From positions 585 through 9,400 of the forward strand of contig DHLV01000203.1 in NCBI GenBank assembly GCA_002405445.1: a stretch of 8,816 nt of DNA, written 5' to 3'. Position 1 is the stretch's first letter. Each line of letters starts with the position of its first letter. The stretch is from Flammeovirgaceae bacterium UBA4659 (GTDB lineage: Bacteria; Bacteroidota; Bacteroidia; Cytophagales; Cyclobacteriaceae). Position numbers and translations under genes: made by a program. A model generated the notes under the pieces. The model searched no databases. It saw only the letters and a list, made by a program, of their open reading frames with translations, and had not been told where the DNA came from. Below, piece after piece: positions 1 to 7,400 of the stretch.

Positions 1-1
1 T

Positions 2-319
2 GGCGAAGTAGAGGGCAAAGACGTGATACTAGTGGATGACTTGGTAGACACAGGAGGCACCCTGTGCAAGGCTGCCTCATTATTGAAGGAAAAAGGCGCC
101 TCATCTGTGCGTGCCATTTGCACCCACCCGGTATTGTCGGGTAAAGCATACGAAAACATACAAGGTTCTGACCTGGTGGAGTTGGTGGTGAGCGATACCA
201 TACCATTGAAGCAACACATTGCAAAAATAAAAGTGCTCACCGTATCGGATTTATTCGCAAAGGCTATTCGAAAAATCCATGATCATGAATCGATCAGTTC
301 ACTATTTATCCGCTTGTAA
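2..319 (+). CDS. prs: Ribose-phosphate pyrophosphokinase, C-terminal part (5' end outside window)
   Basis: This is the last 105 residues of PRPP synthetase, which transfers pyrophosphate from ATP to ribose 5-phosphate to make PRPP for nucleotide, His and Trp synthesis in the cytosol. The reading frame is open from the window edge and starts inside the protein with GEVEGKDVILVDDLVDTGGT. That contains the PRPP-binding loop (VDDLVDTGGTL) shared with type I phosphoribosyltransferases. Downstream are the family hallmarks VLSGKAYENI, SDTIPL and the C-terminal LFAKAIRKIHDHESISSLF, which is how Bacteroidota Prs proteins usually end. A GTG at 23 lies inside the conserved domain and is not a credible start. 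The gene ends 37 bases before rplY, so the two are probably cotranscribed. The missing N-terminal half, with the ATP-binding residues, lies outside the window. The family call is secure. Confidence 0.96.
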   Translation, partial: GEVEGKDVILVDDLVDTGGTLCKAASLLKEKGASSVRAICTHPVLSGKAYENIQGSDLVELVVSDTIPLKQHIAKIKVLTVSDLFAKAIRKIHDHESISSLFIRL

Positions 320-356
320 TTAATTTTAATTTTTAACCATAAACAAACAAACCATT

Positions 357-1040
357 ATGAAAACCATCGAGATTATAGGGTATCGAAGAGCAAATCTCGG
401 CAAGACAGACTCTGCCAAAATTCGCCAAGAGGGCAACGTGCCCTGTGTATTATATGGAGGCGGTGGCCAGGTGCATTTCTATGCCCCCGTGATCCTTTTC
501 CGCGACTTGGTGTACACCAACGAAGCGCACTTTGTGCATTTGAACATTGAAGGCGAAGAGTGCCAGGCGATTATGCAGGAAGTACAGTTTCACCCCGTGA
601 GTGAAATCATTTTACACGTTGATTTCTTACGGATCAGTGCAGATCGTAAAATTAAAATGGATATCCCCGTGCGTCTGGTTGGACAGGCCAAGGGTGTGGA
701 AAAAGGCGGGTTGCTGGTGCGCAAGCGCGCTGCTTTGAAAGTGGCAGCGTTCCCTAAAGACATGCCCGATCACATTGACATCGACTGTACGGAACTGGAC
801 TTTCACCACGCCATCAAGGTGGGTGATATGAAAATGGCCAACCTCGATTTCCTTGATCCAAAAGCTGCCGCCATTGCTTCGGTGGAAGTGCCGCGCGCGG
901 CCAAGGTGAGCGAAGAAGCCGCTGCCGCTGCTCCTGCTGAAGGTGCTGCCGCACCCGCTGCCGGTGCCGCTGCTGCCGCGCCCGCTGCCGGTGATGCCAA
1001 AAAAGCCGAGGCTCCGAAAAAAGACGAGAAGAAGAAGTAA
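357..1040 (+). CDS. rplY: 50S ribosomal protein L25, CTC/TL5 type with Ala/Pro/Lys-rich tail
   Basis: The product is a 227-residue protein of the L25/TL5/CTC family, which binds 5S rRNA in the large ribosomal subunit; longer CTC forms were first described as general stress proteins. Residues about 1–92 are the L25 domain (RANLGKTDSAKIRQEGNVPC, VLYGGG, then MQEVQFHPVSEIILHVDFLRI in two parts). Residues about 97–180 are the second beta domain (IPVRLVGQAKGVEKGGLL, and the region around DIDCTELDFHHAIKVGDM). Residues about 184–213 are almost only Ala, Pro, Gly and Glu. Residues 214–227 are Lys-rich and end in KKDEKKK. The tail DNA is markedly GC-rich compared with the rest of the gene. The start is preceded by an A-rich leader (aaacaaacaaaccatt) with no Shine-Dalgarno, as is common in Bacteroidota. 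It sits 37 bases after prs and ends just before a strong terminator. The tail makes it longer than the short E. coli L25 (about 94 aa) but normal for the phylum. Confidence 0.96.
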   Translation: MKTIEIIGYRRANLGKTDSAKIRQEGNVPCVLYGGGGQVHFYAPVILFRDLVYTNEAHFVHLNIEGEECQAIMQEVQFHPVSEIILHVDFLRISADRKIKMDIPVRLVGQAKGVEKGGLLVRKRAALKVAAFPKDMPDHIDIDCTELDFHHAIKVGDMKMANLDFLDPKAAAIASVEVPRAAKVSEEAAAAAPAEGAAAPAAGAAAAAPAAGDAKKAEAPKKDEKKK

Positions 1041-1060
1041 TCATTCTCGATCACATCAAC

Positions 1061-1097
1061 AATCCCGCTTCACTCGCTGTGTGGCGGGATTTTTTTT
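1061..1097 (+). terminator. Rho-independent terminator of the prs–rplY transcript
   Basis: An 8-bp perfect stem, AATCCCGC (1061–1068) pairing with GCGGGATT (1084–1091), encloses a 15-base loop and runs into eight consecutive T at 1090–1097. A further CAC/GTG pairing (1071–1073 with 1081–1083) could lengthen the stem across a two-base bulge. It begins 20 bases after the rplY stop, so it most likely ends the prs–rplY transcript and separates it from pth. Confidence 0.92.
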
Positions 1098-1362
1098 GCC
1101 GTACTCCGGTTGGCGATAAAACACATGATAACACAGCAATACCAAACCAAGAGATTGCCAAACCGGAAGGCCGCACGCACGATACAGGAAAAAAATAGAA
1201 AATAACCGATGCCGTTTATGTCTTGTGCTTAGCACTGATTTTCACACATCTGCACAGCAATAACTGTTTCAATTGCATAAATTGGGGGCAATAAACGCAT
1301 CCTGCCAAACCAAACAACCATTCCGCCATTACCATGCGACCATGTCAAAAACGCACCAGCCC
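1098..1362 (+). other. Non-coding gap before pth; probable location of the pth promoter
   Basis: No convincing gene or RNA gene was found here. The preceding terminator implies that pth needs its own promoter in this gap, but I see no match to the Bacteroidota TTTG / TAnnTTTG promoter pattern that I would defend. Two weak dyads are visible: CCGGTTGGC (1106–1114) against GCCAAACCGG (1157–1166), which match except for one extra base, and GTGCT-T-AGCAC (1225–1235). The pth frame is open back to a TTG at 1273, but residues before 1363 do not look like the family. Confidence 0.4.
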
Positions 1363-1929
1363 ATGAAGTATCTCATCGCTGGCCTCGGCAACATAGGCCC
1401 CGAGTACGAACTCACCCGCCACAACATTGGGTTTTTGGTGCTGGACCGCCTTGCCGACAATTACCGCATCGATTTCGGCACCGAGCGGCTGGCGGAAAAG
1501 GCCGAACTTCAACACAAAGGCAAGCAGATTCATTTGATCAAACCCAACACATACATGAACCTGAGCGGTAAAGCGGTAGCCTACTGGTTGCAGTATTTGA
1601 AAATACCGAAAGAAAACATGCTGGTGGTTGTAGATGAAATTGCCTTGCCCTTTGGCAGCTTGCGCATGCGCACCAAGGGAAGCGCAGCAGGGCACAATGG
1701 TCTAAAGAATATCGAGCAAACCCTGGGCAGCCAGGAATACGCCCGCCTGCGTTTTGGCATTGGAAGTGAATTTGCAAAAGGGCAACAAGTAGAACATGTT
1801 TTAGGTAACTTTACCGCGCAAGAGTTTCAACAGCTTCCCCTGCACATGGATAAAGCGATTGAGATGATTGTATCATTTTGCACGATCGGTGCAGAGCGGA
1901 CGATGAACTTTTTTAACAACAAACAATGA
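1363..1929 (+). CDS. pth: Peptidyl-tRNA hydrolase
   Basis: The gene encodes bacterial-type Pth, a cytosolic esterase that releases peptides from prematurely dropped peptidyl-tRNAs and recycles the tRNA; it is essential in most bacteria. From the ATG at 1363 the protein is 188 residues and lines up with E. coli numbering almost without shift: N10 and catalytic H20 in GLGNIGPEYELTRHNIGF, N66 in NTYMNLSG (E. coli N68), D91 in VVVDEIALPFG (D93) and N112 in GHNGLKNIEQ (N114). All key residues are present. In-frame starts at 1342 (ATG, giving MSKTHQP before MKYLIAG) and 1273 (TTG) are possible, but MKYLI at 1363 is where family members normally begin. The stop overlaps the next gene's ATG (ATGA at 1926–1929), indicating translational coupling to the SemiSWEET gene. 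The neighbouring prs and rplY genes fit the usual Bacteroidota context. Confidence 0.95.
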   Translation: MKYLIAGLGNIGPEYELTRHNIGFLVLDRLADNYRIDFGTERLAEKAELQHKGKQIHLIKPNTYMNLSGKAVAYWLQYLKIPKENMLVVVDEIALPFGSLRMRTKGSAAGHNGLKNIEQTLGSQEYARLRFGIGSEFAKGQQVEHVLGNFTAQEFQQLPLHMDKAIEMIVSFCTIGAERTMNFFNNKQ

Positions 1930-2186
1930 ACTGGACAGAAGCAGTAGGGCATTTTGGAGCGTTTCTTACAAGCGTTACCTTCATTCCACAGGTGTACAAG
2001 GTATGGAAGACAAAAAGCGCTGGCGACCTGAGTCTGACCATGATGTTGATCGTAGTGTTGAGTACGGTTGTCTGGCTTACGTATGCATTCGCCTTGATGC
2101 TGTGGCCCGTGATCATTGCCAACAGTATCGTATGCATCTTGAGCCTCTTGCTCATCTACTTCAAACTTACCTTTGTAAAAAAATGA
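1926..2186 (+). CDS. SemiSWEET-type (MtN3/PQ-loop) sugar transporter
   Basis: The product is an 86-residue protein with three predicted membrane helices at about 6–26, 36–57 and 60–80. This is the size and topology of bacterial SemiSWEETs, which dimerise to make a six-helix sugar uniporter in the inner membrane. The PQ-loop signature is clear in helix 1 (SVTFIPQVYKVWKTKSAGDL, P21–Q22). W50 in helix 2 and N66 in helix 3 (WPVIIANSI) have the same 16-residue spacing as the Trp and Asn that line the sugar pocket in the characterised Leptospira SemiSWEET. The start codon overlaps the pth stop and the stop codon overlaps the start of the GH16 gene, both as ATGA, so all three are probably made from one message. 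No Shine-Dalgarno is seen; the upstream stretch is A-rich (aacaacaaaca). The actual substrate cannot be read from sequence; the glucanase neighbour suggests glucose or a short glucan product. Confidence 0.9.
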   Translation: MNWTEAVGHFGAFLTSVTFIPQVYKVWKTKSAGDLSLTMMLIVVLSTVVWLTYAFALMLWPVIIANSIVCILSLLLIYFKLTFVKK

Positions 2187-2968
2187 AAAATACCTGTATC
2201 GCATTATGCGTGGCACTTTTTCTGGGCTGTGAAAAAAAGCCACAACTCGTGTGGTCAGACGAATTTGATATAGAAGGGTTGCCCGACAGCACCAAGTGGA
2301 ACTATGACCTCGGTGACGGCTGCCCCACCCTTTGTGGCTGGGGCAATAACGAAGCACAATACTACACCAATCTGGCCAACAACATTCACATTGAAAACGG
2401 TTCATTAATAATTGAAGCTCAGCACGATTCAGTCGGTGGGAAGGCGTACACCTCTGCCCGCATTCTTTCAAAACACAAGGGTGATTGGCTTTACGGACGC
2501 ATCGAAGTGAGGGCAAAATTACCAAAAGGAAAGGGTACCTGGCCGGCCATTTGGATGCTGCCCACAGAGTGGAAGTATGGTGGCTGGCCCGAGAGCGGTG
2601 AAATTGACATCATGGAGCACGTAGGGTACGACCAAGGCGTGATACACGGCACACTGCACAGCAAAAAGTATAACCACATGCAGCAGACACAACAAGAGGG
2701 GAAGATTGCCATCGCAGACTGTTCAGATAGCTTTCACGTGTACGCGGTAAATTGGCAAACCGATCAGATTGATTTTTTTGTAGACAACAAGTTATATCAC
2801 TCAGTAAAACGAAACCCGAACGATAACTTTGAAGGCTGGCCTTTTGATCAGAAATTTCATCTCATCATGAACATTGCCGTGGGCGGCAACTGGGGTGGCA
2901 CAGAAGGTATCGATGATGCTATCTGGCCACAGCACATGGAAGTGGACTACGTTCGGGTCTATCAGTAA
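2183..2968 (+). CDS. GH16 family beta-glucanase (laminarinase-like) lipoprotein
   Basis: The product is a 261-residue secreted glycoside hydrolase of family 16, most like the endo-beta-1,3(4)-glucanase/laminarinase subgroup. Residues 1–15 are a lipoprotein signal peptide with lipobox LFLGC, so C16 would be lipidated. The catalytic signature is intact: WPESGEIDIMEHVG holds nucleophile E140, D142 and acid/base E145. Other family landmarks are LVWSDEFD (22–29), GWGNNEAQYYT (52–62), GRIEVRAKLPKGKGTWPAIWMLP, FHVYAVNW (184–191), NIAVGGNWGG (230–239) and the terminal DYVRVYQ. The protein is a bare catalytic domain with no carbohydrate-binding module and no type IX secretion C-terminal domain. After Cys the sequence is EKKP, not a clear acidic surface-export tag, so periplasmic or outer-membrane placement is undecided. 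The frame stays open 60 codons upstream inside the SemiSWEET gene, but the ATG at 2183 fits the signal peptide and the ATGA overlap. Confidence 0.93.
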   Translation: MKNTCIALCVALFLGCEKKPQLVWSDEFDIEGLPDSTKWNYDLGDGCPTLCGWGNNEAQYYTNLANNIHIENGSLIIEAQHDSVGGKAYTSARILSKHKGDWLYGRIEVRAKLPKGKGTWPAIWMLPTEWKYGGWPESGEIDIMEHVGYDQGVIHGTLHSKKYNHMQQTQQEGKIAIADCSDSFHVYAVNWQTDQIDFFVDNKLYHSVKRNPNDNFEGWPFDQKFHLIMNIAVGGNWGGTEGIDDAIWPQHMEVDYVRVYQ

Positions 2969-3015
2969 CAATACCTGAGGGAACACGCGGAATTTTGAAT
3001 CAATTTTGTGCCGTT

Positions 3016-3045
3016 CATCGGGAGGCAGTAATAGTTTTCCCGATG
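3016..3045. terminator. Hairpin between convergent genes, possible weak bidirectional terminator
   Basis: CATCGGGA (3016–3023) pairs perfectly with TCCCGATG (3038–3045) around a 14-base loop. It lies 47 bases after the GH16 stop and 5 bases beyond the stop of the convergent outer-membrane factor gene. Neither strand has a T-tract after the stem, so it is not a canonical intrinsic terminator. It may end transcripts with help from Rho or act as a 3'-end stabiliser. Confidence 0.4.
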
Positions 3046-3050
3046 TGATG

Positions 3051-4493
3051 CTACTTCCATCCACCACCTAGCGCTTTATAAACGTTTACTCTGCAAGTCA
3101 ATTGCCTCCTTTTTACCTCGATTGAAGCAATTCGCGCCTCTAAGGCATTTCGCTGTGCTAGTAACACTTCAAGGTACGTAGCTCGACCCGTACGATAAAG
3201 CTCATTTGCATTATCAACTGCTGTTTGCAAAAATCGAACTTCGTCTTGGTTGTACTCCGTGATCTTTATCAGCCTTTCATAGTTAGCCAACTGATTGACT
3301 AACTCTGTATACCCTGTAATTACTGTTTTACGGTATTGATACACGGCCTCTATTTGTGCAGCGATGGCTGCCTGATATTCTGCTTTGATTTGGCTTCTAT
3401 TCAGTATTGGTGAAAAAAAATTACCGGTAAGCAAAAATGCCAATGACTGCGGATTTTTCAATAACAGGTCTGTTTGAAAGGCTTGAAAACCCAAACCTCC
3501 ATTGACCAACAACGAAGGGTAAAACATGGCCCTCACTGATTTAACCTCAAGTCCGTTCGCCAACAATTCAAGCTCTGCCTGTTTCACATCAGGTCGATTT
3601 TCAAGCCAAGCTGGAATGTTACCAATCGATAACTGCAAAGGGAACGCTCCTAAAAAATCTTGCCTGTTGCGTGCCACGGGCTGGGGAGGTCTGCCAAGTA
3701 AAATATTGATTGTATTTTCTGTCTCAGTAATTCGTTGCCTGATTTCTAACTCTAGTGCTTTTGTATTGAGCAACTGCGCTCGAAATTGATTCACCGCCAA
3801 CTCGTTTGATGCTCCGGTTTCTTTTTGCACCATCACGATTTCCAACGCATTTTTTTGAATTTCCGCATTCTCAATAACAATATCCAGCTCAAAGTCGAGG
3901 GCCAATAATTGATAGTATTGGTTGGCCACCTCTGCAACTAAGTTAGTAACTAACCAGTTTTTTGCTTCTTGTGTAGCCAGTAGTCTAAGGTAGGCTCCCC
4001 TTTTTCGATTTCGCAACTTGCCCCAGATATCTGCCTCCCAGCTTGCCTGAAAGCCAACAAAGTAGTCGGGCAAATTCGTGGGCACAGTTTGCCCCGGTAA
4101 AATATCAGTGGTAGCATTGCCGGCACCATCCATTGTATAGAGGCCAAACCTACGCACACCTGTAGCCGTGCCACCTGCAACTGTTGGTATCAAAGTCCCT
4201 TTAGCAAAGCGTAACCCGGCCTTGGCTCTTTCTATGCGTTGCAGCGCAATTTTGGCGTCAAGGTTTCCAACTAGCAAACTGTCGATTAATGTGGTGAGCA
4301 TGACGTCACCATAAAATACTTTCCAAGGAATTTGGCCGACCGCAATTGAATCTCCACTGCTCGGTAAGGAAGTCAAATTAACGTGGTGTGATGGTGTTGT
4401 TACTTTATTTGGAATGCAGCTAACGAAACAAACGATGCCACATGCAAACACCACTGCCCACGAACCATTTTTGATAAGAAAAAAACGCTGCAT
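3051..4493 (-). CDS. Outer-membrane efflux lipoprotein (NodT/OprM family, TolC-like)
   Basis: The product is a 480-residue outer-membrane factor that would trimerise into the channel-tunnel carrying substrates from the adjacent RND pump across the outer membrane. The N-terminus is a signal peptide ending in the lipobox CFVSC, so C26 is the likely lipidated residue, as in NodT/OprM-type factors. Two outer-membrane efflux repeats follow. The first has the typical IPWKVFYGDVMLTTLIDSLL and ALQRIERAKAGLRFAKG (roughly 56–98) and FQASWEADIWGKLRNRKRGA (about 148–167). The second includes NIPAWLENRPDVKQAELEL, then the region SPILNRSQIKAEYQAAIAAQ, and ends with ELYRTGRATYLEVLLAQRN. INILLGRPPQPV between them is another family marker. 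It is the last gene of the efflux operon, its ATG five bases after the RND stop. Closest concept: CusC/OprM/NodT efflux lipoprotein. Specific substrate unknown. Confidence 0.93.
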   Translation of the reverse strand: MQRFFLIKNGSWAVVFACGIVCFVSCIPNKVTTPSHHVNLTSLPSSGDSIAVGQIPWKVFYGDVMLTTLIDSLLVGNLDAKIALQRIERAKAGLRFAKGTLIPTVAGGTATGVRRFGLYTMDGAGNATTDILPGQTVPTNLPDYFVGFQASWEADIWGKLRNRKRGAYLRLLATQEAKNWLVTNLVAEVANQYYQLLALDFELDIVIENAEIQKNALEIVMVQKETGASNELAVNQFRAQLLNTKALELEIRQRITETENTINILLGRPPQPVARNRQDFLGAFPLQLSIGNIPAWLENRPDVKQAELELLANGLEVKSVRAMFYPSLLVNGGLGFQAFQTDLLLKNPQSLAFLLTGNFFSPILNRSQIKAEYQAAIAAQIEAVYQYRKTVITGYTELVNQLANYERLIKITEYNQDEVRFLQTAVDNANELYRTGRATYLEVLLAQRNALEARIASIEVKRRQLTCRVNVYKALGGGWK

Positions 4494-4498
4494 ATACC

Positions 4499-7400
4499 TT
4501 ACTTCTTTTTTGGTTTTGCAATGAGTACAAATAAGCCAGGCACCAGGATCACACCCAGTACAGTGCCTAACAACATACCGCCTGCACCAGCAGAGCCAAT
4601 GGTGCGGTTGCCCACGGCACCAGCGCCAGAAGCGAACATTAACGGGATCAAGCCCACAACAAACGCAAACGAAGTCATCAAGATCGGACGCAACCTTTCA
4701 GTGGCTGCCAGCACCACAGCTTCTGCCAGCGACTTGCCATCGTTTATTTTTGCCATGGCGAATTCAACGATCAGGATCGCGTTTTTTCCAAGTAGTCCGA
4801 TCAACATAATCATGGCGATTTGGGCATAGATATTATTTTCTAAACCCATCAGATAGAGCGACAAGAATGCCCCCAGCACACCGGCAGGCAACGACAGGAT
4901 CACTGGTAACGGAAGTAAAAAACTTTCATACTGACCAGCCAAGATAAGGTACACAAACACCAAGCAAATAATGAAGATAACAAGTGACTGATTACCGCTG
5001 GCGATCTCATCGCGGCTGATGCCCGCCCAATCAATGTCATAGCCGGACGGAAGTTTCTTATTTGCCACTTCTTGAATGGTCTTCAACACAGTGCCGCTGC
5101 TGAATCCTTCGGCCGGCTCGCCATTCAATTCGGCCGAAGGGTACAGGTTGTAACGGGTGATTTGTTCGAGGCCGTAGGTTTTCTCGAGCGATACAAAAGC
5201 TGAAATAGGAACCAGCTCCCCCGCGGTATTCTTCACCGACAATTTTAAGACATCATCTGGCAGCGCTCTGTATTCAGGCAGTGCCTGCACCATCACTTTG
5301 TACATTTGCCCAAACCGAATAAAGTTACTGGCATATTGACTTCCTATGTAAGTTTTCAACGTTTCCATGGCTTGCGCCACTGTTACGCCCTTTTGTGCTG
5401 CTTTGTCTAGGTCAAAATTGAGCGTGTACTGTGGGAAACTCGCATCATAAATCGTAAACGCACTTTTTATTTCTAGTCGTGACTTAAGATCGCTGATGAA
5501 TTGATGTGTAACCCGCTCGAGTTGTTTGTAATTGCCTGTACCTGTTTTATCCAACAGACGCAATTCAAATCCACTCGCATTTCCATAACCCGGCACCGCT
5601 GGCGGTGGAAACAACTCAATGCGCGCATCTTTGATTGTTGATACTCTTTTCTGCAAATCGTCAATCACTTCCTGCACCGATACCGTGCGATCAGACCAAT
5701 TTTTAAGGTTGACCAAGCAGGTACCAAAGGTAGCACCGGTGCCGTCAGATAACACGTTGGTGCCCGCAAGCGTAGAAACTGATTGTACCGCAGCGGTGGA
5801 AAGTGTCAATTTGCCGATGGCATCTACCGCCACTTTGGTACGCTCAAGTGTTGAACCGGAAGGTGTAGTTACGCTAATGTAAAACGTACCTTGATCTTCA
5901 TTGGGAATAAATCCTAACGGCAACACACGCGCAAACAAACCGGAAAAGATGAGTACCCCAGATAGTATTGCGTACGTTATCAACTTGCGACTAAGTACCA
6001 ATCTAAGTAGATGCTGGTATTGCGTTTCGCGCTTGGCATACCACGCATTGAATGCATCAAAAAATCGGGTGGTCAAATTTTTATGGTGATTGTGAATATT
6101 CGGCCTGAGCAACAGCACGCAAAGCGCTGGCGTTAGCGTAAGGGCAACTACACCCGACAAAACAATGGACACAGCCATTGTAAGTGAGAATTGCTTGAAG
6201 AAAATTCCTGAAGGCCCTTTCATGAAGGCAACTGGCAAAAACACGGCTGACATCACCAACGTAATTGATACAATTGCCGTTGATATCTCCTTCATCGATG
6301 CCTCTGTGGCGTGATACGGCAACATGCCTTTCTCAATTTTTGCATATACCGCCTCCACAACAACAATCGCGTTGTCCACCACAATACCAATAGAAAGAAC
6401 CAAAGCAAATAGTGTGATGAGGTTAAGAGAAAAACCAAACCATTGCATAAACAAAAATGTACCGATCAGCGACACAGGTACGGCAATGATTGGAATGAGT
6501 GTAACCCGCCAATTCTGCAAAAAGATGAAAACCACCAAACTAACCAACAGAAACGCTTCAACCAGCGTCTTCACCACTTCGCTAATGGCTGCATCTAAAA
6601 ACCTGGAAACGTCATAGCTGATCTCAAAATCCATACCCTTCAAAAACACTTTGCCTTTGATCTGTTGTATCCGCTCTTTGATCTGTGAAATCACTTCACG
6701 CGCATTGGAGCCCGGCAGCTGTTTGATCATCAAAGCGGCAGAAGGCTTGCCGTTGAGCTTGGACTCCACATCGAAATAAGTGGTACCAAATTCCACCCTG
6801 CCTACATCTCGAATGCGCAGAATCTTGCCGTCTTCAGTTGCTTTGATTGGAATGTTCTCGTATTGTACTTCACTTGTAAATTTACCTGCATAGCGCAGCA
6901 CGTATTGCAAAGGTTGCGCACGGAGGTCTGAGTTCTCTCCAATTTTACCAGGTGCGGCTTCTACATTGTTATTCTCCAATGCCTGCGCGACATCTTCGGT
7001 TGAAACACCAAATGCCAACATTTTGTCTGGCTGTAACCAAATCCGCATCGCATATCGTTTGGCACCGAGTAACTCGGCATAACCAACGCCATTGATGCGT
7101 TTGATTTCCGGTAGCAGGTTTATGTCTGCGAAGTTGTAAAGAAACTTTTCGGTTAGCGTAGTATCGCTGCTGTACAAATTGATGTACATCAGCATGGCAT
7201 TTTCTTCCTTGGCAATCTTTACCCCATTACGTGTCACCTCGGGGGGCAGTTCGCCCATCACCGTACCCACACGGTTTTGCACGTTAACGGCTGCTACATC
7301 GGGATTGGTGCCCACCTCAAAAATGATTTGCACCACCCCTACCCCATCGTTCCCTGCATCAGACGACATGTATTTCATTGCTGGCACACCGTTGATGGCA

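Noticed and set aside
803..1054. Open frame on the minus strand across the rplY tail, with an Ala/Pro/Gly-rich product
   Set aside because: It is the mirror of the GC-rich Ala/Pro codons of rplY; no family resemblance, and rplY on the plus strand is certain.
1273..1362. Longer pth starting at TTG 1273 or ATG 1342
   Set aside because: The extra residues have no resemblance to the family, whereas MKYLIAGLGN from 1363 places N10 and H20 at exactly the E. coli positions. The 1342 start cannot be excluded but is less likely.
2003..2182. Sixty-codon upstream extension of the GH16 frame
   Set aside because: It lies inside the SemiSWEET gene out of frame and would bury the lipoprotein signal peptide that begins at the ATG at 2183.
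1827..2525. 232-codon minus-strand open frame opposite pth, SemiSWEET and GH16
   Set aside because: It crosses three well-supported plus-strand genes, is rich in Cys, His and Arg without any domain pattern, and is a shadow.
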